A stretch of 53,351 bases of DNA from Clostridiales bacterium (GTDB lineage Bacteria; Bacillota; Clostridia; TANB77; CAG-508). The DNA lies in the NCBI GenBank assembly GCA_019419955.1, contig JAHZIB010000009.1, positions 1-53,351 on the forward strand, in the 5' to 3' direction. The notes under the pieces are model-generated. The model searched no databases and was not told the DNA's origin. It saw only the letters and a list, made by a program, of their open reading frames with translations. Shown here piece after piece: positions 26,454 to 35,585 of the stretch. Position 1 is the stretch's first letter. Every line of letters begins with the position of its first letter. The position numbers and the translations under genes were made by a program.

Positions 26454-26906
26454 ATGTATAGAGCAAAGGTAAGTAGTGAAAAAGGTGTTACTTTAAGTGC
26501 ATTAGTTTTATATATGGTAATTATGGTTATAGTAATTGGGATAATGACAACTATTAGCTCATTCTTTTTTAGAAATGTTTATTCAGTAATTGATACACCA
26601 AAATATCTTTCAGAAATGAATAAGTTTATTATGTTTTTTGGTGTTGATGTGAAAAATTATAGTTATGCAACAGTTACGGATGATACAATACAATTTGAAA
26701 ATGGACCAACATATAAATATCAAGATGGATACATTTATAGAAATGATTTAGCAATTGCAAATGCAATTATGAATTGTACTTTTACAGGAAGTGAAATTGA
26801 AGTTGGTAATGTTACTAAAAACATAATAAATGTGAATGTACAAATAGGAAAAAATGATGATAAGTCAGTTACAAAAAATATTGATTTTACATTAAAATAT
26901 TGGTAG
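26454..26906 (+). CDS. Pseudopilin / minor pilin
   Basis: This 150-aa protein has a short leader ending SSEKG followed by VTLSALVLYMVIMVIVIGIM, a class III signal with Ala at mature position 5. A ~110-residue beta-rich domain follows (YKYQDGYIYRNDLAI, GSEIEVGNV), resembling GspJ/ComGF-type minor pilins in layout. AAGGAAGGAG precedes it. The gene lies between another minor pilin and pilB in one transcript. Confidence 0.7.
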   Translation: MYRAKVSSEKGVTLSALVLYMVIMVIVIGIMTTISSFFFRNVYSVIDTPKYLSEMNKFIMFFGVDVKNYSYATVTDDTIQFENGPTYKYQDGYIYRNDLAIANAIMNCTFTGSEIEVGNVTKNIINVNVQIGKNDDKSVTKNIDFTLKYW

Positions 26907-26975
26907 CACACATAATCTCACATTTAGAGATTAGATAAATAATTATGAGGGCAATTTGCTCGAATGGAGGTTTTT

Positions 26976-28601
26976 ATGGATACAAAAAGAAAACAACCTT
27001 TAGGTATTGAACTTGTAAAAAGAGGTATTGTTACTGAAGAGGATGTAGAAAGAGCATTAGATTATCAGAAAGCAGAACCAAAAAAGAAAATTGGCGATAT
27101 TTTGAATATTTTAAGAGCATGTGATCCATATATATTGATTGAGGCCATGGGCGAAATATTAGAGGAAAAGGCTATATATTTAAAAGAATCAGATATAAAA
27201 GTGAACATGTTTGATTTCATATCTTTAGATATTGCAAAACAATATAAAGCTATTCCTTTTGAAGAAGTTAACGGAAGAATAAAAGTATGTTTTGCAGATA
27301 CGTCAAATAAGAGAGCTGTTGAGACAGTAAGATTATTGCTTTTGAATAAAGGACTTGTAATGGATAAGTATATTACATTTGAAACAAATGTAGACCTAAT
27401 ATTAAATTCTTATGGTGGAAGTTCAGAAAGCATCAATTTAAATGCAGATGTTTCAGGTTTTTTAGATAGTGTAATAAAAACAGCAATGGAAAAAAGAGCA
27501 AGTGATATTCATATAGAACCAATGCAAGAAGGATTAAGAGTAAGATATAGGATTGATGGTGTTTTAATTAATGCTGCTAATGTAGGAAAAGAGAAACAAG
27601 CTCAAATAATAGGAAGATTAAAAGCTATTTCTAATATGTTTCAAGAAAAACAGGAATCGCAAGATGGTAGAATTATAATGTATCCTGAATATAATATTCG
27701 TGTTTCTTCTCAAAGAAATATATATGGCGAGAAATTTGTTTTAAGGTTATTGAAAAAAAATCTTGATGTAAAATCTTTATATGATTTAGGATTTAATGAA
27801 GATGAAAAACTAATAAATGACTCTTTTAATAAAAAGAATAGCATGACAATTATAGCAGCTCCTACAGGAGAGGGAAAAACAACAACTTTATATAGTATTA
27901 TTGATTATTTGAATAAACCAGAAATTAATATAACTACTATAGAGGAGCCTGTTGAAATAAGAATAAATGGGCTAAATCAAATTGAGGTGGACCCTAAAAC
28001 ATCTTTTGTAGCCTCTTTAAGGACGGTCTTGAGACAGGATCCAGATATTATTCTATTAGGAGAGATTAGGGATCCAGAAACGGCAGAAATTGCTATGCAA
28101 GCAGGGCAAACAGGTCATTATGTATTATCTACAATTCATACTATTGATGCTGTAGAGGTAATTACAAGGCTTAGGAAAATGGGCGTTTCAAATTTTGACA
28201 TTTCAAGTACTCTTGCGACATCTGTATCAGAGAGATTAGTTAGAAGATTATGCCCAGAATGCAAGAAAGAAAGAAGTTTTACAGAAGAAGAAAAGGATGT
28301 AATCAAAAAAATTAGCGAAAAATACAATATTAAATTTGACTTACAGGGAAAGAAAACTTATGATGCTATAGGCTGCAAACATTGTAATAATACAGGATAT
28401 TATGGAAGAATTGGAATATTTGAAGTTTTACAAATTGATGATGATTTAAGAGCATTGATTGTAAATAATGATTCTACTGTAGCAATTAGAAAAAAAGCTT
28501 TAGAAAACGGATATTTGCCACTTGTAATTGATGGAATTAGTAAAGTTGTTGATGGAATTACTAATTTACAAGAAATAAATAATAAATTGGCTATATATTA
28601 A
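26976..28601 (+). CDS. pilB: PilB/GspE-family pilus extension ATPase
   Basis: This cytoplasmic hexameric ATPase powers pilus polymerisation. The N-terminal MshEN-like domain (LGIELVKRGIVTEEDVERAL) is followed by Walker A APTGEGKT (about 295-302), the Asp and His boxes, and Walker B LLGEIRDPETAEIAMQAGQTGH. The zinc tetracysteine pairs CPECKK (about 425) and CKHCNN (about 467) are those of PilB/GspE and are absent from PilT. TGG-AGG before ATG 26976 favours that start over the frame opening at 26964. The protein is 541 aa. Confidence 0.92.
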   Translation: MDTKRKQPLGIELVKRGIVTEEDVERALDYQKAEPKKKIGDILNILRACDPYILIEAMGEILEEKAIYLKESDIKVNMFDFISLDIAKQYKAIPFEEVNGRIKVCFADTSNKRAVETVRLLLLNKGLVMDKYITFETNVDLILNSYGGSSESINLNADVSGFLDSVIKTAMEKRASDIHIEPMQEGLRVRYRIDGVLINAANVGKEKQAQIIGRLKAISNMFQEKQESQDGRIIMYPEYNIRVSSQRNIYGEKFVLRLLKKNLDVKSLYDLGFNEDEKLINDSFNKKNSMTIIAAPTGEGKTTTLYSIIDYLNKPEINITTIEEPVEIRINGLNQIEVDPKTSFVASLRTVLRQDPDIILLGEIRDPETAEIAMQAGQTGHYVLSTIHTIDAVEVITRLRKMGVSNFDISSTLATSVSERLVRRLCPECKKERSFTEEEKDVIKKISEKYNIKFDLQGKKTYDAIGCKHCNNTGYYGRIGIFEVLQIDDDLRALIVNNDSTVAIRKKALENGYLPLVIDGISKVVDGITNLQEINNKLAIY

Positions 28602-28617
28602 AATTGGGAGGTTACCA

Positions 28618-29736
28618 ATGATAGATATTGATAAAATTTTGGAAACAGCAAAGAAAAAAGATGCTTCAGATGTTCATTTGATTTGTGGACTTAAACCTAT
28701 GCTTAGGATAAGGAGGGAATTAGTACAATATAGATGTGATGCTCCACTTACCGAAGATGACATGTATGAGGTTTATGACTACTTTGTAAGAGGAAATGTT
28801 GACAAAGATAGAGTATTTAAAGAAACTAAGAAACTTGATACTTCATATGAGTTTGATGATACTCGCTTGAGAGTTAACATTTCACTTGTAAATGAAGTAC
28901 CTACACTTACAATGAGACTTATAAAAAATGATTTGCCTAAATATGAGGATTTAGGAGTACCTGATATTGTAAGAAGAATGACATATCAATCTCAAGGATT
29001 AATCTTAGTAACCGGAAAGACAAATTCAGGAAAAACTACTACTTTAAATGCTTTAATAAATGAGATTAATGAGAACCAAAACAAAAAGATATTAACGCTA
29101 GAGACACCTGTTGAATACAAGCATAAGAGTAAAAAATCTGTTATTGTTCAAAAAGAAATAGGAGCTGGAAGGGATTGCTTATCTTACAGTGATGGTGTTA
29201 AAAATTCACTAAGAGAAGATTGCGATATACTTGTGATAGGGGAAATAAGAGATAAAGAGACTATGGATGCAGCAATTGAGACAGCCGAAGCAGGACATTT
29301 GGTAATAGGAACACTTCATACTAAGTCTTGTGCAGAAACTATTGATAGAATGATAAATTTCTATGATGTAAGAGATCAGCAAACAATAAAATACTTAATT
29401 TCCTCATTACTAAAATTAGTTATTTCGCAGAGATTGCTAACTTCAAAGCAAGGAGATTTAGTGCTTTGCCCTGAAGTAATGGTAGTAGATAACACTATTT
29501 CGGGTATAATTAGAAAAGATCAGATTAGTGTTTCTGAAATAGAAGATGCCATCCAAAGTAATTTGGAGAAAGGCAGTATAGGTTTAATAAATTCAATTGC
29601 TGAGTTATTTGTTAGTGATATTATAACTTTACAACAAGCAAAAGACCAAATTGAAGAAAAGAATATAGAAACATTAAATAGAACTATAATGCAATTGAAA
29701 ATAAAAAAAGAAAAAGAAAATAGAATTCAACAATAA
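28618..29736 (+). CDS. pilT: PilT-family retraction ATPase
   Basis: The 372-aa ATPase is PilT-like: an N-terminal PAS-like domain (KKKDASDVHLICGLKPMLRI), Walker A GKTNSGKT (about 136-143), the Asp box, and Walker B LVIGEIRDKETMDAAIETAEAGHLV followed by GTLHTKSC. It lacks the tetracysteine zinc site of PilB. Its presence suggests a retractable type IV pilus, so twitching motility or DNA uptake is possible; a simple type II secretion pseudopilus would not need it. It lies 16 nt after pilB and 20 nt before pilC. Confidence 0.9.
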   Translation: MIDIDKILETAKKKDASDVHLICGLKPMLRIRRELVQYRCDAPLTEDDMYEVYDYFVRGNVDKDRVFKETKKLDTSYEFDDTRLRVNISLVNEVPTLTMRLIKNDLPKYEDLGVPDIVRRMTYQSQGLILVTGKTNSGKTTTLNALINEINENQNKKILTLETPVEYKHKSKKSVIVQKEIGAGRDCLSYSDGVKNSLREDCDILVIGEIRDKETMDAAIETAEAGHLVIGTLHTKSCAETIDRMINFYDVRDQQTIKYLISSLLKLVISQRLLTSKQGDLVLCPEVMVVDNTISGIIRKDQISVSEIEDAIQSNLEKGSIGLINSIAELFVSDIITLQQAKDQIEEKNIETLNRTIMQLKIKKEKENRIQQ

Positions 29737-29756
29737 TTTGTAGAAAGGAGGACAAA

Positions 29757-31121
29757 ATGCCAGAATATATTTATAGAGCAATTACCTCTAAGGGGCAAAT
29801 TGTTCGTAATAGGGTAGAAGATGTAAATAGGAATACGCTTATTCAAAAATTAAAAGGTAATGATTTATTGCCAATAAGTGTTGTACAAGTAGGATATAGG
29901 TCAAACAAAGCTAAAGTCAATAGAAAAAATATGATGGATATAGATGACATTATGAAACAAGCAGATTCTGCTAATATCTTACAAGGTAGAGCAACAGCAA
30001 AGCCTAGCGTGAAAGAAAGAATTAATTTAGCACTTGCTAGAGAGGAAAAAATAACTAATAGAGATCTTATAATTTTTACACAAAATTTTTATTTGTTAAA
30101 AAAATCTAATTTTAACAATATACATGCTTTAAATACAATAATTGATAGTACAGATAATCTATCTTTAAGAGGTGTTTTACAAGATATTTTAGCTGGTGTT
30201 GAGAGTGGAGAATATATGTATACTACAATGGAGTATTATTCAAACATATTTCCATATATATATATAAACATGATAAAAGTAGGAGAAATGTCAGGATCTC
30301 TTACAAAATCACTAGAACAAGCAGTAAAATATCTGGAGGATTCTGATGATATAAGTTCTAGATTGAAGAAAATTATAATACCAAATGTTTTGCAATTATT
30401 AGCTATTTTTGCGGTATTAATTTTTGGTGTTGCATATATAATTCCATTAATACAAGATACCTTTGCAGAGGTAGGAGCAACTACGCAATTACCAGCTATT
30501 ACATTATGGTTTGTTGACTTCTGTAATGGATTAATGCGAGTATGGTTTGTGCCCGTAATAATAATAGCGGCAGTTGTGGGAGGAATAATAGCATATGTAA
30601 ATACACCAAAAGGAAAATACAACTATCATTATTTTAAGTACAAAATGCCAGTCTTTGGAAAGCTCATATTTGCAATAGATTTTTCTAGATTGATGAAAGC
30701 AATGCTTTTGAATCTAGAGAATGGCATGAGAATCCAAGATGCTTTAGACGTAAGTAAATCTGTAGTTAAAAATTATGTGCTTCTTTCAATTATAGAAACA
30801 TCAATTAATAATATTTTAATAGGTGCTTCTTGGATTGAACCATTTGAAAATTCGGGCTTGTGTTCATCTATGCAAACAGAAATGCTTAAAATAGGTATGC
30901 AGACAGATATGGTTGAGATGATGAGAAAATTAGTAGAATATATGGAAATTGATATTAATAACTTAATATCAAAAGTTATGTCAGTACTACCACAAATTGT
31001 ATATTCAATAGTCGGATTATTCTTAATATTCCTTGTATTAGTTATTATAGTACCTTGTATACAGCTATACATGGGAGGATGGATATTCGATTCGGTAGAT
31101 TTACCAACTTCAGGCTTATAA
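29757..31121 (+). CDS. pilC: PilC/GspF-family inner-membrane platform protein
   Basis: The 454-aa protein has an N-terminal MPEYIYRAITSKGQIV start common in PilC, then two T2SSF helical repeats (about 110-230 and 310-430). Membrane helices are at about 205-230, 255-280 and near the C terminus (LPQIVYSIVGLFLIFLVLVII in part). It is the membrane platform on which PilB and PilT act. It is the last gene of the operon and is followed by a strong terminator. AGAAAGGAGG is upstream. Confidence 0.9.
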   Translation: MPEYIYRAITSKGQIVRNRVEDVNRNTLIQKLKGNDLLPISVVQVGYRSNKAKVNRKNMMDIDDIMKQADSANILQGRATAKPSVKERINLALAREEKITNRDLIIFTQNFYLLKKSNFNNIHALNTIIDSTDNLSLRGVLQDILAGVESGEYMYTTMEYYSNIFPYIYINMIKVGEMSGSLTKSLEQAVKYLEDSDDISSRLKKIIIPNVLQLLAIFAVLIFGVAYIIPLIQDTFAEVGATTQLPAITLWFVDFCNGLMRVWFVPVIIIAAVVGGIIAYVNTPKGKYNYHYFKYKMPVFGKLIFAIDFSRLMKAMLLNLENGMRIQDALDVSKSVVKNYVLLSIIETSINNILIGASWIEPFENSGLCSSMQTEMLKIGMQTDMVEMMRKLVEYMEIDINNLISKVMSVLPQIVYSIVGLFLIFLVLVIIVPCIQLYMGGWIFDSVDLPTSGL

Positions 31122-31129
31122 AATTTAAA

Positions 31130-31182
31130 AAACTATTCAAAACAAGATTATTATGACATGATTTTTTTGAATAGTTTTTTAT
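31130..31182 (+). terminator. Intrinsic terminator of the pilus operon
   Basis: AAAAAACTATTCAAAA pairs with TTTTTTTGAATAGTTTTTT around a ~19-nt loop, ending in a T tract. Confidence 0.88.
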
Positions 31183-31316
31183 TGCATAAGAAATTTCTGG
31201 AGTCATAAAGTCTAAGTTTCCTTAGTATGCATATCTTCAGAAAAAATGTGCATATGGTAAAGCTATTTCTTCTTTAAGTCAATTTAAAAATAAAACCTAG
31301 AAAGGAATGATGGTAC

Positions 31317-32198
31317 ATGAATATAGGAATTGATATAGGTGGAAGCCATATAGGCATTGCACTTATAGAAAATGAAAAAATTGTAAAAGAAGTTGAACAG
31401 GAAATAGAAAAGAGAGAAGGGATAGAAAAAAATATCTTAGATATTGTTGACTTTTATATCGATGCTTTTTCACAAATGGGGGATATAAAAAGAATTGGGA
31501 TTGTTGCTCCTGGTACACCAAATAAAGATAAATTGAGTATTAGAAGGATTGTAAATTTGGGTATAAAAGAAATAGATTTTTATTATATCTTAGAAAAATA
31601 TAATATACCAGTTAAAGTAGGTAATGATGCAAAAGCAGCAGGACTTGCCGAATTCAAGCTGGGAGCTCTTAGAAAATACAATAATGCAGTATTTTTATGC
31701 TTGGGAACAGGAATTGGCTCTGCGGTTTTTTTAGATGGAAATTTAATTGAAGCAAATAAAAATATAGGATTTGAATTAGGTCATATGGTTATAGATAAAA
31801 ATGGTATAAAATGCAATTGTGGTAAGATAGGATGTTTTGAAACTTTATGTTCAATGAAACGTTTTAAAGAACATGCAAAAGAAGTTCTAAATATAAAAGA
31901 GATTGAGCCTCAGGAACTTTTAAAAGAATTGAAAAGAAACATTAAAAGACCAGAAGTGAATAATCTAATAAATAGTTACATAGGTAATTTAATAGTTGGA
32001 TTCTCAAATATAATAGATATATTTGAACCAGAAGTTATTTGTTTGGGCGGAAGTTTTGTTCATTTTAAGGATATTTTTTATAATAAACTTGTAGACGAAA
32101 TGAATAGGAGAAGGTACTATTTTAATAAAGATGGTAAAACGGAAATAATACTTGCAGAGCTAAAGAATAGTGCAGGAATGCTTGGAGCAGTTATTTAA
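31317..32198 (+). CDS. ROK-family sugar kinase (glucokinase-like)
   Basis: ROK proteins phosphorylate hexoses; those without a DNA-binding domain are usually glucokinase, fructokinase or ManNAc kinase. The 293-aa chain starts GIDIGGSHIGIAL (ATP phosphate loop) and has GNDAKAAGLAE with the catalytic Asp near 103. Next come CLGTGIGSAVFLDG and ELGHMVID followed by the zinc motif CNCGKIGCFE. There is no helix-turn-helix, so it is a kinase rather than a repressor. Exact sugar specificity is not visible. AAAGGAATG lies upstream. Confidence 0.88.
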   Translation: MNIGIDIGGSHIGIALIENEKIVKEVEQEIEKREGIEKNILDIVDFYIDAFSQMGDIKRIGIVAPGTPNKDKLSIRRIVNLGIKEIDFYYILEKYNIPVKVGNDAKAAGLAEFKLGALRKYNNAVFLCLGTGIGSAVFLDGNLIEANKNIGFELGHMVIDKNGIKCNCGKIGCFETLCSMKRFKEHAKEVLNIKEIEPQELLKELKRNIKRPEVNNLINSYIGNLIVGFSNIIDIFEPEVICLGGSFVHFKDIFYNKLVDEMNRRRYYFNKDGKTEIILAELKNSAGMLGAVI

Positions 32199-32213
32199 TG
32201 ATGTTATCAAGTT

Positions 32214-32364
32214 GTTATAGGATAATGTTTTAATAAAATAATTGTCTTGCAACGAGAGTCCCATTAAAAACTTTCAGAAATCGACGCTTACCAAGCCTGT
32301 GAAAATTTTTAATTGGAATTTCCCTGCACGGAATTTAAATGTGCAATAACCATTATCCTATAAC
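32214..32364. repeat. ~150-bp nested palindromic repeat, copy 1
   Basis: The ends GTTATAGGATAAT and ATTATCCTATAAC are inverted repeats. Inside, CCATTAAAAA...TTTTTAATTGG forms a second stem. The whole is closely similar to 49383-49532. It has no coding capacity; it is MITE-like, though no target duplication is obvious. Confidence 0.75.
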
Positions 32365-32391
32365 TAAGCTTTTTTTAGAAAAAGGTTATAA

Positions 32392-32420
32392 TTGACAAAT
32401 TTAATTTTTTGTAGTATAAT
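32392..32420 (+). promoter_or_regulatory. Strong promoter upstream of the RNase J leader
   Basis: TTGACA (32392-32397) and TATAAT (32415-32420) with 17-bp spacing, 500 nt before rnj. Confidence 0.85.
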
Positions 32421-32427
32421 TATTTAC

Positions 32428-32690
32428 AGTTGTTACCAAAATAAGGTAAAGATGAGAGAAATTAAAAAATATTATAAATTATTGAACGGATTATAAAATT
32501 AAAAAATAGTAAGAGAAGAGTTATTTTTTATAGAATATTTGCACGACAAATATGTATTATATTTTGTTATTAGAATGCTTATGGTACGGGTAAAATAAGC
32601 ATGTTAAGTTCGGTGTGTAAAAACATATTAAAAGTTATTATATTTAATCTGAGTTTAGTAGTTTATAATAAAAAAATAAACTACTTTTTT
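32428..32690 (+). ncRNA. Candidate structured small RNA or attenuated leader upstream of rnj
   Basis: A consensus promoter and an intrinsic terminator bound a ~260-nt segment with no good open frame. Visible hairpins are TTACC-AAAATAA-GGTAA near the 5' end, ATATTTG-CACGA-CAAATAT, and ATGCTTAT...ATAAGCAT with loop GGTACGGGTAAA. The length fits a small stable RNA (6S-like size) or a terminated leader, but no known family's conserved motif was recognised. Identity is open. Confidence 0.5.
32657..32690 (+). terminator. Intrinsic terminator inside the rnj upstream region
   Basis: AGTAGTTTAT and ATAAACTACT form a perfect 10-bp stem around AATAAAAAA, followed by TTTTTT. Confidence 0.85.
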
Positions 32691-32900
32691 ATTGCTTTGA
32701 AAAAGACTATTTTATTGTATTGAAGAGACAGTAAAAAAATAATTATTAGATATTTTTTGAACTGTGTTATAAAAATACTGTTTTTGTAACATTATATATT
32801 AAGAAAAACCTTATTTTTATGAGAAGCAACAAATAGATAATTTTCTGGTATTTATATATTAATTTATATAAAATAATTTTGTATCAGAAAAGTAAAAAAT
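32691..32900. other. AT-rich region directly upstream of rnj
   Basis: No gene is seen. Transcription of rnj needs either read-through of the terminator above or a promoter here; only weak candidates occur (for example TTGAAC near 32757). AAAAGGAGAG supplies the rnj ribosome-binding site. Confidence 0.4.
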
Positions 32901-32922
32901 AGAAAAGGAGAGATTTTATTAA

Positions 32923-34809
32923 ATGGAGAAAAAGAGAACATTAGAGGAGAGAGTTTTCGTTAAGACAGAAAACACAAGAAAAAGAGCACCTAGAAAAAGT
33001 ACGAAAAAAGAAAGTTCAGTTAGTAGTTCTAAAATAACTACAAAAAAGGAGACCAAAGGAGAAAATAATCTTGATAAAAAAACATTAAAAGAAACTATTG
33101 AAAAAAATGTTGTGGAAACTAAGAGGAGAAACCTTCCGAAATTTGAATTTAAAAGGGAAAATTTAAAAATAATACCTTTGGGGGGATTAGATGAAATAGG
33201 AAAGAATATTACAGTATTTGAATATGGTAATGAGATTGTGTTAGTAGATTGTGGATTAGAGTTTCCAGAGGATGATATGCTTGGAGTTGATTTGGTTATT
33301 CCTGATGTAACATATCTTGAGAAAAACAAGGAAAAAATTAGAGGAATGGTTATAACTCATGGGCATGAGGATCATATAGGTGCAATTCCGTATATCTTGA
33401 GGCAAATAAATATACCTATTTATGCTACAAAATTAACAGTTGGTTTGATAAAAAACAAACTTGAAGAACATAAATTATTATCATCTACTAAATTAATTCC
33501 AGTGGAACAAGGACAAACAATTAATTTTGGTAGTATGAAGGTTGAGTTTATAAGGAGTAATCATAGTATTCCAGATTCAGTTATGCTTGCAATTCATACT
33601 CCTATTGGTGTAATTCTTCATACCGGTGACTTTAAAGTAGATTTTACACCAATTGATGATATGCAAATGGATTTAGGAAGAATTGCAGAGTTGGGAAATA
33701 AAGGCGTTATTGCTTTGCTATCAGACAGTACAAATTCAGAAAGAAAAGGTTACACAATGTCTGAAAGTACAGTGGGAGATGTGTTTGATAGATTATTTCA
33801 AAACAATACAAAAAGAATAGTTGTCGCTACATTTGCGTCAAATGTTCATAGGGTTCAACAAATAGTAAATTCTGCTGAAAAATATGGTAGAAAAATTTCT
33901 GTATGTGGTAGAAGTATGATTAATATGATTGAAACTGCTAGAGAATTAGGATATATTAATGCTCCTACTAACATGTTTATTGATATTGATTTAATTAAAA
34001 ATTATCCTGATGAACAATTAGTCATTATAACTACAGGAAGTCAGGGAGAAACAATGTCAGCTCTAACAAGAATGGCTGCTGGAGAACACAAAAAGGTTGT
34101 GATAACACCAAATGATATGGTAATTATTTCAGCTACTCCTATACCTGGAAATGAAAAATTGGTTTCTAATGTAATAAATGATTTAATGCAAATTGGTGCA
34201 GAGGTAATTTATAGTGCTTTAGAAGCAATACATGTATCAGGACACGCATGTCAAGAAGAACAAAAATTAATAATATCACTTGCAAAACCAAAATTCTTTA
34301 TCCCTGTACACGGTGAGTATAGACAATTAAGAGCACATGCAGAAACTGCTAAAATGATGGGAATACCAGCAGAAAATATATTTATATTAGAAAATGGAAA
34401 AACTCTTGAGGTTAATGGTAAGGAAGCTAAGATTACAAGTTCAGTACCATGCGGAAAAATTTTAGTAGATGGATTGGGTGTTGGAGATGTTGGAAATATT
34501 GTTTTAAGAGATAGACAACATTTATCTCAAGATGGTCTAATTGTAATAGTTATGACAATGGATGGAAGTACAGGAGAAATTATTTCTGGACCAGATGTTG
34601 TATCAAGAGGATTTGTATATGTGAGAGAATCTGAAACATTGATGGAAGATGTAAAAAAGGTAATAAACCAAGAAGTAAGGACTTTTGAGGAAGAAGGAAT
34701 AAGAGATTGGTCGACAATTAAGTCAACTCTTAAGGATGATTTAAGAGATTATATTTTCCAAAGAACAAAGCGTAATCCAATGATACTGCCTATCATAATG
34801 GAAGTGTAA
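32923..34809 (+). CDS. rnj: Ribonuclease J
   Basis: RNase J is the metallo-beta-lactamase/beta-CASP endo- and 5'-3' exoribonuclease central to mRNA decay and rRNA maturation in Gram-positives. The 628-aa chain has a ~75-residue Lys/Arg/Glu-rich N-terminal extension, then IPLGGLDEIGKN, the metal motif THGHEDHIGA (His146, His148, Asp150, His151), HTGDFKVD and the beta-CASP SGHACQEE and PVHGEYRQL motifs. It ends in a C-terminal dimerisation domain. One RNase J gene is present here; a second paralogue, if any, lies elsewhere. A perfect hairpin follows. Confidence 0.95.
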   Translation: MEKKRTLEERVFVKTENTRKRAPRKSTKKESSVSSSKITTKKETKGENNLDKKTLKETIEKNVVETKRRNLPKFEFKRENLKIIPLGGLDEIGKNITVFEYGNEIVLVDCGLEFPEDDMLGVDLVIPDVTYLEKNKEKIRGMVITHGHEDHIGAIPYILRQINIPIYATKLTVGLIKNKLEEHKLLSSTKLIPVEQGQTINFGSMKVEFIRSNHSIPDSVMLAIHTPIGVILHTGDFKVDFTPIDDMQMDLGRIAELGNKGVIALLSDSTNSERKGYTMSESTVGDVFDRLFQNNTKRIVVATFASNVHRVQQIVNSAEKYGRKISVCGRSMINMIETARELGYINAPTNMFIDIDLIKNYPDEQLVIITTGSQGETMSALTRMAAGEHKKVVITPNDMVIISATPIPGNEKLVSNVINDLMQIGAEVIYSALEAIHVSGHACQEEQKLIISLAKPKFFIPVHGEYRQLRAHAETAKMMGIPAENIFILENGKTLEVNGKEAKITSSVPCGKILVDGLGVGDVGNIVLRDRQHLSQDGLIVIVMTMDGSTGEIISGPDVVSRGFVYVRESETLMEDVKKVINQEVRTFEEEGIRDWSTIKSTLKDDLRDYIFQRTKRNPMILPIIMEV

Positions 34810-34820
34810 TAGAATACAGT

Positions 34821-34848
34821 AATACCAAGGCTTTGCAGCCTTGGTATT
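34821..34848 (+). terminator. Perfect hairpin after rnj (terminator-like, no T tract)
   Basis: AATACCAAGGC and GCCTTGGTATT form an 11-bp stem with a 6-nt loop. The next bases are AAATATTGAC, so it may stop or protect the rnj mRNA without being a canonical terminator. Confidence 0.6.
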
Positions 34849-34853
34849 AAATA

Positions 34854-34882
34854 TTGACTTTTAAAAAGATTTCATATATAAT
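34854..34882 (+). promoter_or_regulatory. Promoter of the 34965 gene
   Basis: TTGACT (34854-34859), 17 bp, TATAAT (34877-34882). Confidence 0.8.
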
Positions 34883-34964
34883 TTAAAAGAAGATTTATCT
34901 TACAAATATTGTTTCTTTAACCTTTCGAGTTCTGAAGTAGAACGAGTTTTGAGGAGGAAAGATT

Positions 34965-35306
34965 ATGTTTAGGACTTCAATAGCAACAATTAATCACATA
35001 CGGTTTGAACTATTGGACAAAAGACCAACTCTCGTATTTTATGTATGGTGGGATACAAATAATTGCCAGTTTATAAGGTATGATTTTACACTTCCTAGTA
35101 GCAAACAAGTTCTATTTACATTGATGGAATATTCTGTTGTAGATGATATTTCAAAATTGGAGAGCAAAGAAATTTGTATCATATTAAAAGACGACAAAGT
35201 TTGTGCATTAGGACATTTGTATGAAGACAAATTTTTTACTGTGGAGCAAAAAGAAGATGAGCTTATTATCAAAACTTTTGAGGAAATTGCTTATGAAGAC
35301 CACTAA
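34965..35306 (+). CDS. Hypothetical protein, 113 aa
   Basis: I do not recognise this protein. It is soluble, with no membrane helix or signal peptide, and shows alternating strands (ELLDKRPTLVFYVWWD, ICIILKDDKVCALGHLY, FFTVEQKEDELIIKTFEE), suggesting a small beta-sheet domain. It is monocistronic: strong promoter, AGGAGG site, terminator. Codon choice (CTC, CGG, ACT-rich) differs from neighbours and one of the five in-frame CGG codons lies at 35001-35003. Atypical use plus a cassette-like layout suggests separate ancestry. Confidence 0.7.
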   Translation: MFRTSIATINHIRFELLDKRPTLVFYVWWDTNNCQFIRYDFTLPSSKQVLFTLMEYSVVDDISKLESKEICIILKDDKVCALGHLYEDKFFTVEQKEDELIIKTFEEIAYEDH

Positions 35307-35318
35307 AAGCATACTCTC

Positions 35319-35353
35319 AAAAAACCAACTCTATAGCAGAGCTGGTTTTTTGA
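35319..35353. terminator. Bidirectional terminator between convergent genes
   Basis: AAAAAACCAACTCT and AGAGCTGGTTTTTT form the stem with loop ATAGC. A-rich and T-rich flanks let it serve the plus-strand orphan and the minus-strand gltX-DUF951 unit. Confidence 0.88.
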
Positions 35354-35356
35354 TGA

Positions 35357-35539
35357 TTATAAATTATCTATTTTTTTAACAATCATTTTTAAAGCTTTTG
35401 GTCGTTCTATCATTAGTATGTGACCACAACCTAAACATTTTAATTTGAAATCAATACCAATTCGAGTAATTTCCCATAACTTGCTTCCGCATGGGTGCTG
35501 TTTTTTAGTTTTTACAATATCTCCTACATTGTATTCCAT
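35357..35539 (-). CDS. DUF951 family protein
   Basis: A 60-aa protein of the DUF951 family of Bacillota: MEYNVGDIVKTKKQHPCGS, then the CLGCGH motif. Cys26-like, CxxCGH and the His resemble a small zinc-ribbon or nucleic-acid-binding beta domain; function is not established. The start at 35539 is preferred because AAAGGAATG lies ahead of it and the family begins at this Met; the frame opens seven codons earlier. It follows gltX by ~45 nt and is likely cotranscribed. Confidence 0.8.
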   Translation of the reverse strand: MEYNVGDIVKTKKQHPCGSKLWEITRIGIDFKLKCLGCGHILMIERPKALKMIVKKIDNL

Positions 35540-35585
35540 GTTCAAGTCCATTCCTTTCATAATTTTTCGTGAAAAGATAAAATGA

